Below, piece by piece: positions 50,813-51,307 of a stretch of 51,307 nucleotides of DNA (position 1 is the stretch's first letter; the number at the start of each line of letters is the position of its first letter). The notes beneath the pieces were generated by a model. The model was given only the letters and a program-made list of their open reading frames with translations. It was not told where the DNA came from and ran no database searches. The stretch spans positions 1 to 51,307 of the forward strand of contig NZ_JAQWOO010000029.1 in the NCBI RefSeq assembly GCF_029245835.1. Reading direction: 5' to 3'. Both the position numbers and the translations under genes were made by a program. Source of the stretch: Algibacter sp. (GTDB lineage: Bacteria; Bacteroidota; Bacteroidia; Flavobacteriales; Flavobacteriaceae).

Positions 50813-50844
50813 AAAACCCCTCTCTGTAAACAGAAAGGGGTTTT
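50813..50844. terminator. Hairpin terminator after rpmA
   Basis: Arms AAAACCCC and GGGGTTTT, extended by TCTCTG/CAGAAA with one mismatch and a TAAA loop. A/T ends allow termination from both sides. Confidence 0.85.
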
Positions 50845-50867
50845 AAAAATTTCAAGAAAGTAATTTC

Positions 50868-51128
50868 TTAAGCCTCAAAAGGCTCAATAGAAACATAAGA
50901 TTTGTTGTCTCTTTTCTTGGTGAACTTTACCAATCCATCCACTTGAGCGTGAAGGGTGTGGTCTTTTCCAAGGTAAACATTTTCACCTGGGTTGTGAGCC
51001 GTCCCACGTTGACGGATAATGATATTACCTGCACGTGCTGCTTGACCACCAAAAATTTTAACTCCCAAACGTTTCGAGTGTGACTCTCTACCGTTTTTTG
51101 AACTACCTACTCCTTTTTTATGTGCCAT
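50868..51128 (-). CDS. rpmA: 50S ribosomal protein L27
   Basis: An 86-residue protein of the large subunit, near the peptidyl transferase centre. The N-terminus [20 protein letters not shown] is diagnostic. It follows rplU on the same strand by 22 bp, the usual L21-L27 pair. Confidence 0.98.
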   Translation of the reverse strand: MAHKKGVGSSKNGRESHSKRLGVKIFGGQAARAGNIIIRQRGTAHNPGENVYLGKDHTLHAQVDGLVKFTKKRDNKSYVSIEPFEA

Positions 51129-51150
51129 GATACAATGGTTTTGGATTTAT

Positions 51151-51307
51151 TTATTTAGATAAAGCTGCTATTAAATCTGCTTTTTTCATCGCAGAAATAC
51201 CTTCAACACCTTTTTTCTTAGCTTCTGCTTTTAATTGGGCTACAGTCATTTTGCTGTAATCTGTTGCTTCTACTTTCGGTGCTGCTTTCTTTGCAGCGGG
51301 TTTAGCG
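51151..51307 (-). CDS. rplU: 50S ribosomal protein L21, C-terminal end (cut by window edge)
   Basis: The frame ends at the TAA at 51151-51153 and runs off the right edge. The 51 visible residues are an Ala/Lys-rich linker (AKPAAKKAAPKVEA) and then MTVAQLKAEAKKKGVEGISA, MKKADLIAALSK. This is the helical C-terminal extension found on L21 of Bacteroidetes; the ribosomal core lies outside the window. It resembles a SAP/Rho-N-type helix-extended loop. Identification rests on the extension and the L27 neighbour. Confidence 0.88.
   Translation of the reverse strand, partial: AKPAAKKAAPKVEATDYSKMTVAQLKAEAKKKGVEGISAMKKADLIAALSK

Larger units (their letters stand above)
50531..50867. other. 337-bp gene-free spacer
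   Basis: Between umuC and rpmA, which converge. It contains a degenerate family B repeat (50597-50740), a small palindrome TCCCGAA/TTCGGGA (50680-50698), and the rpmA terminator. Nothing else was recognised, including no RNA gene. Confidence 0.6.

Overview
The window is 51.3 kb of AT-rich chromosome from a member of the Bacteroidetes, almost certainly family Flavobacteriaceae. The evidence is the gene families (DUF4296, DUF4271, DUF3098, DUF3127, DUF4301, DUF2490), an eukaryote/archaea-type single-chain glycyl-tRNA synthetase, ATP-dependent PEP carboxykinase, a PcrB/GGGP-synthase-like enzyme, an L21 with a C-terminal extension, and TAnnTTTG-type promoter elements close to start codons. Most of it is ordinary housekeeping sequence. 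No tRNA, rRNA or CRISPR array was seen. The species cannot be named from sequence alone.

Layout. 1-400: the 3' end of an IS982-type transposase abutting a beheaded YHS-domain gene. 0.5-9.2 kb: tyrS, an epimerase, a DUF4296 lipoprotein, dihydroorotase, a polyprenol-phosphate mannosyltransferase, DUF4271-hemD, pckA and DUF423. 9.3-16.1 kb: a saccharopine-dehydrogenase-like enzyme with an Lrp regulator, a barrel protein, glyS, comF and an Ig-like lipoprotein. 16.1-24.6 kb (minus): omega-amidase plus methionine/glutamine aminotransferase, a membrane MutS homologue, a zinc peptidase, SemiSWEET and leuS. 24.8-31.5 kb (mostly plus): ftsX-DUF3098-uppP-truB, two envelope proteins, a thioredoxin-like protein, and tag followed by two envelope genes. 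31.6-38.1 kb: two tandem PPK2 genes, aat, DUF3127, a flavin reductase, an orphan histidine kinase, a HIT protein and greA. 38.3-44.8 kb: a thiamine-uptake locus (TPP riboswitch, TonB-dependent receptor, PnuC-type permease, NadR-like kinase, thiamine-binding protein), with arfB and DUF4301 inside it. 44.9-47.7 kb: pcrB-like gene, Sfp-type transferase, ahcY. 48-51.3 kb: small genes, umuD-umuC, rpmA and the end of rplU.

The most unusual content is small repetitive DNA. At least four families of short dispersed repeats occur. Two of them have entered the leuS reading frame and are translated (VIASGTKQSH and NSSPLGRLGGA). A third copy lies in the leuS leader and another lies between the TPP riboswitch and the receptor it controls. 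A 162-bp element with perfect 21-bp terminal inverted repeats (MITE-like) separates arfB from DUF4301 and supplies the last codons of DUF4301. The 3' end of tag occurs twice, on both sides of a two-gene cassette, which looks like the scar of an insertion or duplication.

Functional links: the receptor, permease, kinase and thiamine-binding protein make a plausible thiamine uptake and trapping route; the aminotransferase and omega-amidase form a glutamine-transaminase/omega-amidase pair; UmuD and UmuC form a Pol V-type mutasome whose UmuD lacks the usual catalytic lysine.
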